In this document: positions 26,882 through 37,700 of the stretch, piece after piece
How the letters are laid out: every line of letters starts with the position of its first letter
How positions within the stretch are numbered: the first letter of the stretch is position 1
The notes under the pieces: generated by a model
Databases searched by the model: none
The model's input: only the letters and a program-made list of their open reading frames with translations
What the model was told of the DNA's origin: nothing
Made by a program: the position numbers and the translations under genes
From: Microcoleus sp. AS-A8
GTDB taxonomy: Bacteria; Cyanobacteriota; Cyanobacteriia; Cyanobacteriales; Coleofasciculaceae
Assembly (NCBI GenBank): GCA_039962225.1
Contig: JAMPKV010000003.1
Location: forward strand, 1 to 64,000
Direction of reading: 5' to 3'
DNA length: 64,000 bases

Positions 26882-27721
26882 TCAGGTTAGGACTTGAGGG
26901 TTGATTTGAATCCATCCATCAATGTCCCTAATTACCTGCTGAGAAATCTCCCAGGGAAAGAGGTGAGCTGTATTGGGGTAGCACTGCCACTGGCAATCCT
27001 TAAGATGTTGAGCCGTCTCGCGGCTCGATTCCATGGTGATGTGCCTATCTGCTGCCCCAGCCATCACGAAGCAAGGACATTGAATTTGCTCTAAGTCGGG
27101 AAGCCTATTATATCCGGATTGCAAGGCAATGTTAAGCGCTCGTGTGGCAGCGGCTGAGGTTTGTAAATAGGCTGACATCGCTTCAAAGGCAAGGTACTCG
27201 TAAGCCTGAGGAGTATGCTGTTGGATCAGGTAGCGATAAAGCGATCGCTTGCCAAAAGTGTCAATATTCCACTGCCACCCAGGCACCACCCGATTGATCA
27301 GCGAAGCAATCCCCGTGTAAAGATTATCCTCCCAGCTAATGGGTGGATGACTCCCTCTCGGTCGGGCGGCTGTGGCGATCAAAATCATGCCGCTGACTCG
27401 TTCGGGGAGTTTCAGGGCGAGTTCCATGGCGAGAATTCCTCCCAGTGACCAGCCCAGTACCAGGCAACGGTCAATCTGAAAGCGGTCTAGAAGAGCTTCC
27501 AAGTCAATTAAGTGATCGGTCATCATAAAGTCGAACTGAGCTCGACTATTGCCGTATCCCCGCAAATCGGGAGCAAGAGTTTGGAAGCGTTGGGAGAGGT
27601 GATTGGTAAAGACAGACATACTCCTACCCAATCCCGGATGACCATGCAGACAAAGTATAGGAAATCCTTCGCCTTTGACGTGAACGTTAAGGTTTAAAGC
27701 TTGAGAAGATACTTGAGACAC
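26882..27721 (-). CDS. alpha/beta hydrolase
   Basis: A 279-residue alpha/beta-hydrolase with oxyanion-region HGHPGLGRSM, nucleophile elbow GWSLGGILAM (Ser about residue 91) and catalytic His in NTAHLFPWE. A typical single-domain hydrolase; substrate unknown. It is divergent from gatA and stands alone. Confidence 0.88.
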   Translation of the reverse strand: MSQVSSQALNLNVHVKGEGFPILCLHGHPGLGRSMSVFTNHLSQRFQTLAPDLRGYGNSRAQFDFMMTDHLIDLEALLDRFQIDRCLVLGWSLGGILAMELALKLPERVSGMILIATAARPRGSHPPISWEDNLYTGIASLINRVVPGWQWNIDTFGKRSLYRYLIQQHTPQAYEYLAFEAMSAYLQTSAAATRALNIALQSGYNRLPDLEQIQCPCFVMAGAADRHITMESSRETAQHLKDCQWQCYPNTAHLFPWEISQQVIRDIDGWIQINPQVLT

Positions 27722-27955
27722 AGATACTCGCTCTAACGTTCTAGCTGGACTATCGAACTAATTCCAGCTTAATCCCATCGACGGCGGATCATCCCTGACA
27801 CAGTGTCTCAAGATAAGTTCATATTGGCGCTAGGGCATTCGCAGGTTTACCAGAGCCGACGCTTTAAGCCGCAACTTCTATGCCCCCCTGCTGGTTACTG
27901 CTCCAGCCCAGCCTTATACTGAAGTAGCAATTTGGAGTCACAAAGGAGGCAGTGC

Positions 27956-29431
27956 ATGGCATCCATCCGTGAGTTGCACAAACAACTCATCCGTAAAGAA
28001 CGCTCGGCTGTTGAAATTACCCAAGAAGCCCTAGACCGAATTCAGCTACTAGAGCCGCAATTACACAGCTTTTTGTGCGTGACAGCAGAACAAGCCTTGG
28101 ATCAGGCGCGTCAAGTGGATGCCAAAATCGCCGCCGGGGAAGAAATTGGCCTGTTGGCGGGCATTCCCATTGGCATCAAAGACAATATGTGTACCAAGGG
28201 GATTCGCACCACCTGCGCCTCGAAAATTCTGGAAAATTTTGTACCGCCCTATGAGTCAACGGTGACGCAAAAGCTGAAAGAGGCGGGCGCAGTCATGGTG
28301 GGGAAAACGAACCTAGATGAATTTGCCATGGGCAGTTCCACCGAGAACTCGGCCTATCAAGTTACTGCTAATCCCTGGGATGTATCGCGAGTACCGGGGG
28401 GTTCCTCAGGGGGATCGGCATCAGCGGTAGCCGCGGAAGAGTGCGTGGTGGCACTGGGTTCTGACACTGGCGGCTCAATTCGTCAACCTGCTTCGTTCTG
28501 CGGCGTGGTGGGCATGAAACCCACCTATGGGCTGGTTTCTCGTTATGGTTTGGTCGCCTTTGCCTCTTCTTTAGATCAGATTGGCCCCTTTGGGCGAACC
28601 GTAGAAGATACGGCGATTTTATTAAATGCGATCGCCGGCTATGACCCTAACGATGCTACCAGTCTCGAGGTTGAAATCCCGGACTACCTCAAAGTCCTTC
28701 AGCCGGATCTTCAGCCGAGGGGACGAATCAAGATTGGCGTCATTAAAGAAACCTTTGGTGAAGGCTTAGACCCCGTCGTCGAACAAACTATTACCAAAGC
28801 GCTCGACCAATTACAAACCTTGGGGGCTGAAATCCATGTCGTTTCCTGCCCCCGTTTCCGTTACGGGTTGCCGACCTACTACATCATTGCCCCTAGCGAA
28901 GCCTCCGCTAACCTCGCTCGCTACGATGGTGTCAAGTATGGCATCCGTGTCCCTGATGCGGAAAATTTGCTTGACATGTACAAGAAAACTCGTGCGGCGG
29001 GGTTTGGTGCAGAGGTCAAACGCCGGATTATGCTGGGAACTTATGCCCTGTCGGCGGGATATTACGACGCCTATTACCTCAAAGCCCAAAAAGTTCGGAC
29101 TTTGATCAAACAAGACTTTGAGAATGCCTTTAAACAAGTCGATATCTTGGTGTGTCCCACTGCACCGACAACGGCTTTTAAAGCCGGGGAAAAGACAGAA
29201 GACCCCTTAAGTATGTATCTAGGAGACTTGATGACGATCCCGGTGAGCCTTGCTGGGTTACCAGGGATGAGCATACCTTGTGGTTTTGATGAGAGTGGAC
29301 TTCCGATTGGTCTACAGCTCATTGGGAAAGTCTTGCGCGAAGACCAGTTGTTTCAGGTGGCTTATGCTTATGAGCAATCGACACCCTGGCATCTGCGATC
29401 GCCTCAGATGAAGTCGGCTGCTAACCCTTGA
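27956..29431 (+). CDS. gatA: Asp-tRNA(Asn)/Glu-tRNA(Gln) amidotransferase subunit A
   Basis: GatA is the amidase subunit of GatCAB, which turns mischarged Glu-tRNA(Gln) and Asp-tRNA(Asn) into the correct amidated forms. The amidase signature includes PIGIKDNM (catalytic Lys), [17 protein letters not shown] and the Ser in [16 protein letters not shown]. The ATG at 27956 follows AAAGGAGG, a near-perfect Shine-Dalgarno, which decides it over a TTG 24 bases upstream. Length 491. It lies immediately upstream of dnaE, as seen in other cyanobacteria. Confidence 0.97.
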   Translation: MASIRELHKQLIRKERSAVEITQEALDRIQLLEPQLHSFLCVTAEQALDQARQVDAKIAAGEEIGLLAGIPIGIKDNMCTKGIRTTCASKILENFVPPYESTVTQKLKEAGAVMVGKTNLDEFAMGSSTENSAYQVTANPWDVSRVPGGSSGGSASAVAAEECVVALGSDTGGSIRQPASFCGVVGMKPTYGLVSRYGLVAFASSLDQIGPFGRTVEDTAILLNAIAGYDPNDATSLEVEIPDYLKVLQPDLQPRGRIKIGVIKETFGEGLDPVVEQTITKALDQLQTLGAEIHVVSCPRFRYGLPTYYIIAPSEASANLARYDGVKYGIRVPDAENLLDMYKKTRAAGFGAEVKRRIMLGTYALSAGYYDAYYLKAQKVRTLIKQDFENAFKQVDILVCPTAPTTAFKAGEKTEDPLSMYLGDLMTIPVSLAGLPGMSIPCGFDESGLPIGLQLIGKVLREDQLFQVAYAYEQSTPWHLRSPQMKSAANP

Positions 29432-29769
29432 GCGATCTGGGCAGAGCGTTCTGCCCCTAGTCCCGTTCCCTACTGGAAGGTCTATAATCTTCCCGATTTA
29501 CCCTGACTCAAGAGGGTAAGGGAGTCTTGAGTCCTTCGTTTTCAGCCCAATAGCCCTGACATCACTTAAGTTTGTAGTAGTACCTTAGTACTTATCAGCA
29601 AACGCATCGCGGCTACAAACCGTTGAAGTCAGTGCCATTTTGCAGTCCTTAGTCAGACTAGGGGCTGGTACTCCTATATGTAGAGTTAGCTGAGTAAAAA
29701 CCCCCTAAATATAGTGCCTAAAATCCGTTAGTCTAGTTTTATCTTGTGTATTCTCATCGGCTGAAACCC
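29432..29769. other. gatA-dnaE intergenic region
   Basis: The stretch holds a hairpin after gatA (see 29505-29533) and the AT-rich dnaE leader. I see no gene. Confidence 0.5.
29505..29533 (+). terminator. 9-bp hairpin after gatA
   Basis: GACTCAAGA and TCTTGAGTC pair perfectly across an 11-base loop (GGGTAAGGGAG). Only a short T-rich stretch follows (CTTCGTTTTC), so it may be a weak terminator. Confidence 0.45.
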
Positions 29770-32421
29770 ATGTCCTTCGTTGGCCTGCATATTCATAGCG
29801 ATTACAGCTTGCTGGATGGTGCTTCTCAGCTGCCTGAACTGATTGATCGAGCCTTGAAATTGGGAATGCCTGCGATCGCGCTCACCGATCACGGGGTGAT
29901 GTACGGCGCGATCGAACTGCTCAAAGTCTGCCGGGGTCGGAATATTAAGCCGATTATCGGGAATGAGATGTATGTGATCAACGGTGACATTGAGGATAAA
30001 AGTAAGCGTTGCCGTAAATATCACCAAGTCGTCTTGGCAAAAAATACCCAAGGCTACAAAAATTTAGTTAAGCTGACAACCATTTCCCACCTCCAGGGCG
30101 TCCAAGGAAAAGGGATTTTTTCCCGTCCTTGCGTTAACAAAGACCTACTTAAGCAGTACCGCGAAGGTTTAATCGTCACCAGTGCTTGTTTGGGAGGCGA
30201 AGTTCCTCAAGCGATTCTCAAAAACGACCCAAAGCTGGCCCGTGAGGTGGCTCAATGGTACAAAGAGGTGTTCGGTGATGATTATTATCTGGAAATTCAA
30301 GACCACGGTTCCATCGAAGACCGGATCGTTAACGTTGAAATCGTCAAAATTGCCAGTGAATTAGGGATTAAAATCGTTGCGACCAATGATTCTCACTTTA
30401 TCTCCTGCTACGACGTAGAAGCTCACGATGCCTTGCTGTGTATTCAAACCGGTAAGCTGATCAGTGAAGACAAACGGATGCGCTACAGCGGCACGGAGTA
30501 TCTGAAATCCACTGATGAGATGGCGAAACTGTTTCGAGATCATCTACCCGATGAGGTGATTCAAGAAGCGATCGCCAATACCCTGGAAGTTGCAGACAAA
30601 ATCAAACCCTATGACATTATGGGGGAACCCCGCATCCCCGATTACCCTGTCCCCAAAGGTCACACGGCTGATACTTACATCGAAGAATTGGCATGGGACG
30701 GACTCTTACAACGCTTAAAATGTCGTCGTAGCGACATTAATCCTGTCTATAAACAGCGTCTGGAGTATGAGCTAAAAATGCTCCAACAGATGGGGTTTTC
30801 TACTTACTTTTTAGTCGTTTGGGATTACATAAAATTTGCTAGAGATAACAATATTCCTGTAGGGCCAGGAAGAGGCAGCGCCGCTGGTTCTCTGGTTGCT
30901 TACGCCTTAAAAATTACTAACATTGACCCTGTCCATCATGGACTTCTGTTTGAGCGTTTTTTGAATCCAGAGCGAAAATCGATGCCAGATGTTGACACAG
31001 ATTTCTGCATTGAAAAACGCGATCAAGTGATTGAATACGTTACCAAAAAGTATGGCAAAGAACGAGTTGCACAGATTATTACATTTAACCGCCTCACCTC
31101 TAAAGCCGTACTTAAGGACGTTGCCAGAGTATTAGATATCCCCTACAAAGAAGCTGACCAAATGGCCAAGCTTATTCCTGTCGTGCGGGGTAAACCAACG
31201 AAACTCTCGGTGATGATTTCGGATGAAACACCCGCCCCAGAGTTTAGAGAAGCTTACAAAAGTGACCCTAGAGTCCAACACTGGGTAGACATGGCGATGC
31301 GAATTGAGGGAACCAATAAAACATTTGGCGTCCACGCGGCTGGTGTCGTCATTTCCGCAGATCCTCTGGATGAAATTGTGCCGTTGCAAGTGAATAATGA
31401 TGGTTCTGTCATCACCCAGTATTTCATGGAAGATCTAGAATCACTGGGACTGTTGAAAATGGATTTCTTGGGTCTCAAAAATCTAACTACTATCCAAAAA
31501 ACTGTAGAATTAATTAAGAAAAGCCGCCATAGAGAAGTTGATTTAGATCAGCTACCGCTTGAGGAAATAAAAGCTTTCAAAATAGTCTCCAAGGGAGAAA
31601 TCAACAAAAAACCTGAAGATATTAAAAACACTTACAAAGTTTTAGAGCAAGGTGACTTAGAAGGCATCTTTCAATTAGAATCTTCCGGGATGCGTCAAGT
31701 GGTGCGAGGTCTTAAACCATCAAGTATTGAAGATATTTCTTCTATTTTGGCACTCTATCGACCGGGACCTTTAGATGCTGGTTTAATTGATAAATTTATT
31801 GAACGCAAACATGATCAAAAAAAGATCAAGTACGAGCATCCATTGCTACAGCCCATTCTCCAAGAAACCTACGGCATCCTAGTTTACCAAGAGCAAATCA
31901 TGAAAATGGCTCAAGAGTTAGCTGGATATTCTTTGGGTCAAGCTGATTTGCTGCGGAGAGCTATGGGCAAGAAAAAGGTTTCTGAGATGCAAAAACATCG
32001 GGAAACCTTCATTGATGGAGCGGCTAAAAATGGTGTTTCCAAGAGAATCGCTGAAGACTTATTTGAGCAAATGGTGCTATTTGCTGAATATTGTTTGAGC
32101 TATGACACTGAAATTCTAACGGTTGAATATGGCTTGATGCCCATTGGTAAAATTGTTGAAGAAAGGATTGAATGCACCGTGTACAGTGTGGATAGCCATG
32201 GTTACGTGTACACGCAACCCATCGCACAGTGGCATCATCGGGGAGAACAAGAAGTCTTTGAGTATGCCTTGGAAGATGGTTCAGTGATTCGAGCGACGAA
32301 AGACCATAAATTTATGACGAGTGAGGGTCAGATGCTCGCGATCAATGAGATATTTGAGCGAGGGTTAGAACTCAAACAAGTTAAGCGATCGCAACCTGTA
32401 CTTGTTGATATTGCTCGTTAA
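29770..32421 (+). CDS. dnaE: DNA polymerase III alpha subunit, N-terminal half with split intein
   Basis: This is the N-terminal half of the replicative polymerase, which in cyanobacteria is split into two genes joined by protein trans-splicing. The PHP domain begins [14 protein letters not shown]. The polymerase part carries [16 protein letters not shown] and the catalytic PDVDTDFC. The last 109 residues are the DnaE intein N-part. ATG at 29770 is chosen; a GTG eight codons upstream lacks support. The protein is 883 residues long. The C-terminal half is not in the window, as expected for a gene split between distant loci. Confidence 0.98.
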   Translation: MSFVGLHIHSDYSLLDGASQLPELIDRALKLGMPAIALTDHGVMYGAIELLKVCRGRNIKPIIGNEMYVINGDIEDKSKRCRKYHQVVLAKNTQGYKNLVKLTTISHLQGVQGKGIFSRPCVNKDLLKQYREGLIVTSACLGGEVPQAILKNDPKLAREVAQWYKEVFGDDYYLEIQDHGSIEDRIVNVEIVKIASELGIKIVATNDSHFISCYDVEAHDALLCIQTGKLISEDKRMRYSGTEYLKSTDEMAKLFRDHLPDEVIQEAIANTLEVADKIKPYDIMGEPRIPDYPVPKGHTADTYIEELAWDGLLQRLKCRRSDINPVYKQRLEYELKMLQQMGFSTYFLVVWDYIKFARDNNIPVGPGRGSAAGSLVAYALKITNIDPVHHGLLFERFLNPERKSMPDVDTDFCIEKRDQVIEYVTKKYGKERVAQIITFNRLTSKAVLKDVARVLDIPYKEADQMAKLIPVVRGKPTKLSVMISDETPAPEFREAYKSDPRVQHWVDMAMRIEGTNKTFGVHAAGVVISADPLDEIVPLQVNNDGSVITQYFMEDLESLGLLKMDFLGLKNLTTIQKTVELIKKSRHREVDLDQLPLEEIKAFKIVSKGEINKKPEDIKNTYKVLEQGDLEGIFQLESSGMRQVVRGLKPSSIEDISSILALYRPGPLDAGLIDKFIERKHDQKKIKYEHPLLQPILQETYGILVYQEQIMKMAQELAGYSLGQADLLRRAMGKKKVSEMQKHRETFIDGAAKNGVSKRIAEDLFEQMVLFAEYCLSYDTEILTVEYGLMPIGKIVEERIECTVYSVDSHGYVYTQPIAQWHHRGEQEVFEYALEDGSVIRATKDHKFMTSEGQMLAINEIFERGLELKQVKRSQPVLVDIAR
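32092..32418 (+). other. DnaE split intein, N-terminal part (IntN)
   Basis: IntN starts at Cys in [16 protein letters not shown], the extein junction being FAEY|CLSY. It spans 109 residues and includes block B TKDHKF with the conserved Thr-x-x-His. It is slightly longer than the 102-residue Nostoc punctiforme IntN because of a C-terminal extension after FERGLEL. The fragment needs an unlinked IntC to splice. Confidence 0.96.
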
Positions 32422-32814
32422 GGCTATCCCAAAAGCTACAATCTCGAAACTTACAGCAGCTTTCAGCCAGCTTCAACGAAGTGCATCTCCCAGAAGGCAA
32501 TCTTTCTGTTGGAGGAAATTAAACGTACTACCGGAGATTGATTTACTCTGCCACGCCGTTTGATATGCTTTAACAGTTTCACTGCCGCAGATGAAGTTTC
32601 TGTGAAAATTTAACATTAGACAAGACGTTAGCGAAAGCCGTCTGATATCCTGCGTGAAGATACTCAGCCGATTGACCCCTAAATCTGACTCAAGAATCTG
32701 GGACACTGGAATCTCAGTCGGTAAATTAAGCAATAGCTGGAAAAGCAAGATTTACTGGCTTACTAGTTCGCTAAATTATCCACTCCATTCAATTATTCAC
32801 AGGGAATTATTAAC
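32422..32814. other. dnaE-TM2 protein intergenic region
   Basis: I see no supported gene in 393 bases. A 91-codon reverse frame (32473-32748) has no family character. No clear dnaE terminator was found. Confidence 0.45.
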
Positions 32815-33309
32815 GTGAGGAAAACGAAAGTTGCGTACATCCTTTGGTGTACCTGTTTTGTTGGCTTGGCTGGCGTCCATCGTTTATATAGTGGTAAGTA
32901 TTTAAGTGGGCTAGTCTGGTTGTTTACCTTGGGTTTTTTGGGAATTGGTCAACTGATAGATTTGGTTCTAATTCCAGGAATGATAGAAGAAAAAAACCTT
33001 ACAGATAAGTGGCTTGACAGCCGTCATACTAATCGCGTTGGTATTACCCCAGAAGTAGTGATTGAAACAGCTAATGAAATTCGTCCAACGTTTAGAGAAC
33101 CCACGACGAAAGTAGAAATATCAGATATCCAGACAATTTTTCAATTAGCTAAAGACAATCATGGCAAAGTATCACTTGTGGATTGTGTTATTGCTACAGG
33201 AAAACCCGCTTCAGAACTGAGAAAGGCTCTTGAGTACTTATGTCTGGAAGGTTTTCTGACAGTAGACAATCACCCAGAGCAAGGCTCATTGATCTATAAA
33301 CTTGTATAA
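32815..33309 (+). CDS. TM2-domain protein with C-terminal winged-helix-like segment
   Basis: A 164-residue protein. Residues 5-60 form a TM2 domain: two transmembrane helices linked by a glycine turn, AGVHRLYSGKYLSGLVWLFT then GIGQLIDLVLIPGM. After a linker, residues about 105-164 read like a winged helix (TIFQLAKDNHGKVSLVDC...). The start is GTG in frame, preceded by ACAGGGAATTATTAAC with an AGGG-like site. Compare the N-terminal membrane-winged-helix arrangement of the protein at 1112-2416. Function unknown. Confidence 0.7.
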   Translation: MRKTKVAYILWCTCFVGLAGVHRLYSGKYLSGLVWLFTLGFLGIGQLIDLVLIPGMIEEKNLTDKWLDSRHTNRVGITPEVVIETANEIRPTFREPTTKVEISDIQTIFQLAKDNHGKVSLVDCVIATGKPASELRKALEYLCLEGFLTVDNHPEQGSLIYKLV

Positions 33310-33380
33310 AAGTATATCCAATTCCACGCCAACGAATAAAGACGGGTTGAGGTTCGAGTTTTCAGCTTCCAATAACTTCT

Positions 33381-34007
33381 TTATACGTACGTTAGGCTGA
33401 GCCTTCTTAAAAAGGTTTTTAGACTATGACTTTCTGGAGTTTTACCTGAATAAGATGAATGCCGAGGGAGGACTTTTGCTGCGACACCCGATTCGTATCC
33501 ATCAGAACGTAAGGTTAGAAGATCTTGAGAAGTTGCCAAAAGTATAGGAATTCCTGTCGATACGCTCAAACCTGTTACTTCTAGTCTCGGCACAGATACA
33601 TTTTGTTCAAATTGAAACTCGCCATCTTGGAGGTTGAACAGCGCACAAACTTGCTGTCGGACTTGAGCTAGAAAAAGCTGTTTTAATTGTGCGGCTCGTA
33701 ACACACCTTGATCAAAGAGATACTTTCCTAGTGACTTATCTGTTGGACACAACTGGGCTAGTTTATAAATTACACGTTCGCTAACCCACTGGCGTTGTTC
33801 AATCAGCGTTACTAAGCCTTTTTCGTCTAAGCGGTTAGCTGCTGCAACAATACAACCCTGCTCCACCCAGATATAATGAACACTGCTCTTGCTGGCTGGT
33901 GACTCTGATAAAGTACGAACGGTTAACAAACCCGTTTTACGTCCTTGCTCAATAAACTGAAGAATTTCGGGTAATGAGAAGTCTGATAAGGAACCTGTAG
34001 TAGACAT
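33381..34007 (-). CDS. PATAN (DUF4388) domain protein
   Basis: The protein begins at the second Met of the longest frame: STTGSLSDFSLPEILQFIEQGRKTGLLTV matches the start of PATAN domains found at the N-terminus of PatA and PixG-type response regulators of cyanobacteria. It has 208 residues and no receiver domain. PATAN proteins act in signalling, for example phototaxis or heterocyst patterning. This one is a stand-alone version whose partner is unknown. Confidence 0.8.
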   Translation of the reverse strand: MSTTGSLSDFSLPEILQFIEQGRKTGLLTVRTLSESPASKSSVHYIWVEQGCIVAAANRLDEKGLVTLIEQRQWVSERVIYKLAQLCPTDKSLGKYLFDQGVLRAAQLKQLFLAQVRQQVCALFNLQDGEFQFEQNVSVPRLEVTGLSVSTGIPILLATSQDLLTLRSDGYESGVAAKVLPRHSSYSGKTPESHSLKTFLRRLSLTYV

Positions 34008-34724
34008 AACCCTATAATTTAAATCAAAGAATGAAATAGAAAAATTAAGGGGGTTTACCATCATTTAGAAGATGGCTTGTGCTATCTTAGACAGCTTGAA
34101 GGCTTAACTGAATGGTCTTTATTTCACGTTGACCAACCGTTCGTAGTGATTGCTGCAATACTTGCTACGAATTTAGATTTAGTTATTCAGTTGTCTTAGC
34201 CCTAGCGTCTTATATCTCAGCGAGAGCTGCAATTGTTCACTACCTCAAACTAGTCAAACTTTCCAGATTTTTAAGTAAGTTGATTCACCTCACACTGAGA
34301 CCTATATCATTGACAAAAAAGTTAAAATATGAATTAGAAATTCGGATTCAGCACGACAGTTCATCCTTTCTATCTTCACTCTAATCTCCAGTCTCTTCTC
34401 TCGCTCCCCCACTCCCCCCGCTTTTGGGGATAGCCACAAACTTTTGCCACAAAATGAAGGCGACTGAAGTCGCCACTCGATTTCCTCCCTGCGCTCTCAT
34501 AGACAGGCTTCCCGTCTGGAGGATTTCGTAGTGAGTTACTTCCGCCATCCTGCACTAGAGCCACTTTCTCGGCTTTCACACCTGAGAGGGAGTTCGTTTC
34601 AACCTCTGGCAACAACCATGAAGTTAGGCGTAATGGTGTAAGGCGTTACATAAAGTTACGAACTTATGTAATTGTCATGCCACCCTTGGTATACGCCGTC
34701 TTCAGTTTTGAAGAGGGAAAAACT
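34008..34724. other. repeat-rich intergenic region
   Basis: The stretch contains a GGCGACT-GA-AGTCGCC palindrome at 34459-34474 and pyrimidine-rich runs. A reverse 79-codon frame (34376-34615) overlaps the palindrome and is not a gene. Confidence 0.6.
34459..34474. repeat. GGCGACT-GA-AGTCGCC palindrome
   Basis: A perfect 7-bp stem with a 2-base centre. This is a dispersed palindrome type in cyanobacterial intergenic regions. Confidence 0.75.
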
Positions 34725-37700
34725 ATGTTTCACAATCTAGTCATCTTGCTGGGATTGCACAGCACACGATTCTGGCTGGCACAAGTTCAAGTCTCTCCAA
34801 CCGTGACTCCGCCAGTTAACCCCCCAACAGAGGCAGCACTAGTCTTTTCCGGGCCTCAGTTTCTGATGGCTTTGGTTGCAGGGGTACTTATGGCCTTTGC
34901 CTTCCAATTTTTGTTAACGAACTTCACCCTGGCGGCAGGAATTTCCTCCGGGGAAAATCCTGTGGATGCTGATTCCGATGATAGCTGGGGTCATGCCGTT
35001 CGCGAAGTTGAATCGAAGGTCGGTTTATGGGCCTTAGTAACGGTTAACATTGCCTTATTCATCGCTTGTTTTCTGGCGGTGAAACTGGCTCTGATTAATA
35101 GTGTGACCTTGGGAGCCATTACTGGCGTTGTCATCTGGTCAGCCTACTTTTTACTGCTACTTTGGGTGAGTTCTACGGCGATTAGTTCCTTAGTGGGTTC
35201 TGTTGCTAACACAGCGTCTTCCAGCTTGCAAGGAGTTATGGGTATAGCTGCCACAGCTCTTGGTGGAAGGGCTGTGAACGCTCAAGTTGTGAATACGGTA
35301 GAGGCATCAGTCGCTGCTGTTCGGCGCGAATTGAGTTCGGCGGTTGACCCGACGCGTGTTCGGGATACGGTGCAAGACTACATTGCCGATCTGCAACTAC
35401 CAAAATTAGACCTGAAACAGATTCGTAATGATTTTGAGAAGTTGCTGACCAGTTCAGAATTGCGATCTGCGCTTCGCAGCAGCGCTTCGCTATCGCTCGC
35501 CGATAGTGACGTTCTGCAAAATGTGAACCGTCAGACATTTGTAGATTTAATCAGCAGTCGCACAGACTTATCCAAACAAGACGTTAATCGGATTGCAGAC
35601 CAACTCGAAGGGGCTTGGCAGCAAGTCTTGGGTGTGCAACAACAAGCCGATCCCCAGTCACAACTGCTCAACTTCCTCCAGTCGGCTAGTCCACAAGAAC
35701 TCACCTCCGGTCAGCTTGGCGATAAGCTGGGACAACTGGTGGGAGTGGGATCGAGCAAAGCCGAGGATGGTAATGGTTCCAACGGCGGAAATGGCAATAG
35801 CTTGATGGAGCAAGGCTTGCAACTGGGTATCAGTGCGCTACTGGGTAGAGTCCTGTCGCGGACGGATTTGTCTGATGTCGATGTGGAAAAAATTTCCAGC
35901 CAGTTGCAACAGTTCACACATCAAGCGACTGAGCAAGCTAAAAATCTTTCCTCTAAGGTAGCTGATCAGTTACCTGGACAATCCTTTAATACGATTAAGG
36001 CCGATGTCGAAAACTACCTGCTCAATTCCAAACCTTGGCACCTAAACCGAGAGACAATTAAGCAGGAATTTAAAGACGTTATCTACGATCCGGAGGCGGC
36101 TCCAAAGGCAGTTCGGCAGCAATTAGAGCAACTGAATCTAGACGCTTTCGTCAAGTTTCTGGAATCACGGGATAATTTCACATCTGATCAAATCGCGGAT
36201 ATTGCCGAGCAGCTTGAACAGATTCGTCAAGAAGTTCTGGAAACTGTTCAAGGCGCTGAGTCTGACGAACAATCGCAAGACCTGCGTAGTCGAGTTGAAA
36301 ATTATCTGCGCTCAATGGGTAAAGAAGAACTCAATCCTGAGGGAATTGAGCGCGATTTCAAAGCACTTTTGGAAGACCCGGATGCTGGTGCTGATACGCT
36401 TTCGCATCGCTTCTCCCAATTCGATCGCGACACCTTAGTCAGCCTGCTTTCTCAACGCGAAGACTTTAGTCAAGAGGAAGCCGACCAACTGGTTGGTCAG
36501 TTAGAAAGCCTACGCGATCGCGTTTTGTCAGAAGCTCAAAATCTACAATACCAAACGAAATTTAAAGCACAAGAGTTAGGGCAAAAGATAGAATCCTATC
36601 TACGCAATACCAACAAAGAAGAACTCAATCCCGACGGGATTAAGCAAGAGTTACAAACATTCCTCGATGATCCTCAAGCAGGCGTCAAAGCGCTCCGGGA
36701 ACGGCTCTCGCAATTTGACCGGGATACACTGGTGCAATTGCTGAATCAGCGTGAGGACTTGAGCGAGGAGCAGATTAATCAGTTTATCGACCAGTTTGAA
36801 GAGGTGCGGCATAATATCCTCCAGGCACCGCAAGAATTAGCGGGGAATGCTAAGGAGCAGTATGAGCGCATTACCAGTCAGATTGCTGAGTATCTGCGGA
36901 ATACGAACCTTGATGAACTTGACCCTGAAGGGATTAAGCAGGATTTAACAAAACTCCTAGACGACCCGAAACATGGAGCCTTGGCTCTCAGAGAACGGCT
37001 TTCTCATGTCGATCGGGAAACGTTGGTCAAACTTCTCAGTCAACGGGAAGACTTGAGCGAGGAGCAAATAAATCGGACTATCGATCGCGTGCAAGATGGC
37101 ATCCGCAGCATTACCAAAGCACCGCGACGCTTAGCCAGCCGTGCCAAGGATACGGTACGGGATTTCCAAGCCAATTTTGAAGAATACCTGCGGAACACGA
37201 ATAAAGAAGAACTTGCGCCGGAAGGCATCAAGCGAGATCTGCAACAGTTATTCAACGATCCGCGAGAAGGTTTGAAGAGTGTGGGCGATCGCCTCTCCCA
37301 CTTTGATCGAGGTACGCTGGTTTCTCTGCTGTCGCAACGAGAAGATATTTCGGAAGAGGAAGCCAACCGAATTGCAGATAATATTGAGTCTGTCCGTCAT
37401 CAGTTTGTCGAACAAGCTCAAGCGATTCAGCACCAAATGCAATCGGTGATTGATGGTGTTTTTGGTAAAATTCGCCATTACCTCAACTCGCTTGACCGTC
37501 CTGAACTCAATTATGAGGGGATTAAGCGAGACTTCCGCAAAGTGTTTGACGACCCAGAAGCGGGATTTGATGCACTACGCGATCGCTTGAGTCAGTTTGA
37601 TCGGGATACTTTGGTGGCTGTTATCAGTTCCCGTGAGGACATTTCCGAGGCCGAGGCTAATCGGATTATTGACCAAATTGAAGGGGTGCGGGATAGTGTG

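Noticed and set aside
32473-32748. 91-codon reverse frame between dnaE and the TM2 gene
   Set aside because: No family similarity or ribosome site is visible.
34376-34615. 79-codon reverse frame
   Set aside because: It is the reading of a dispersed palindrome region; not supported as a gene.
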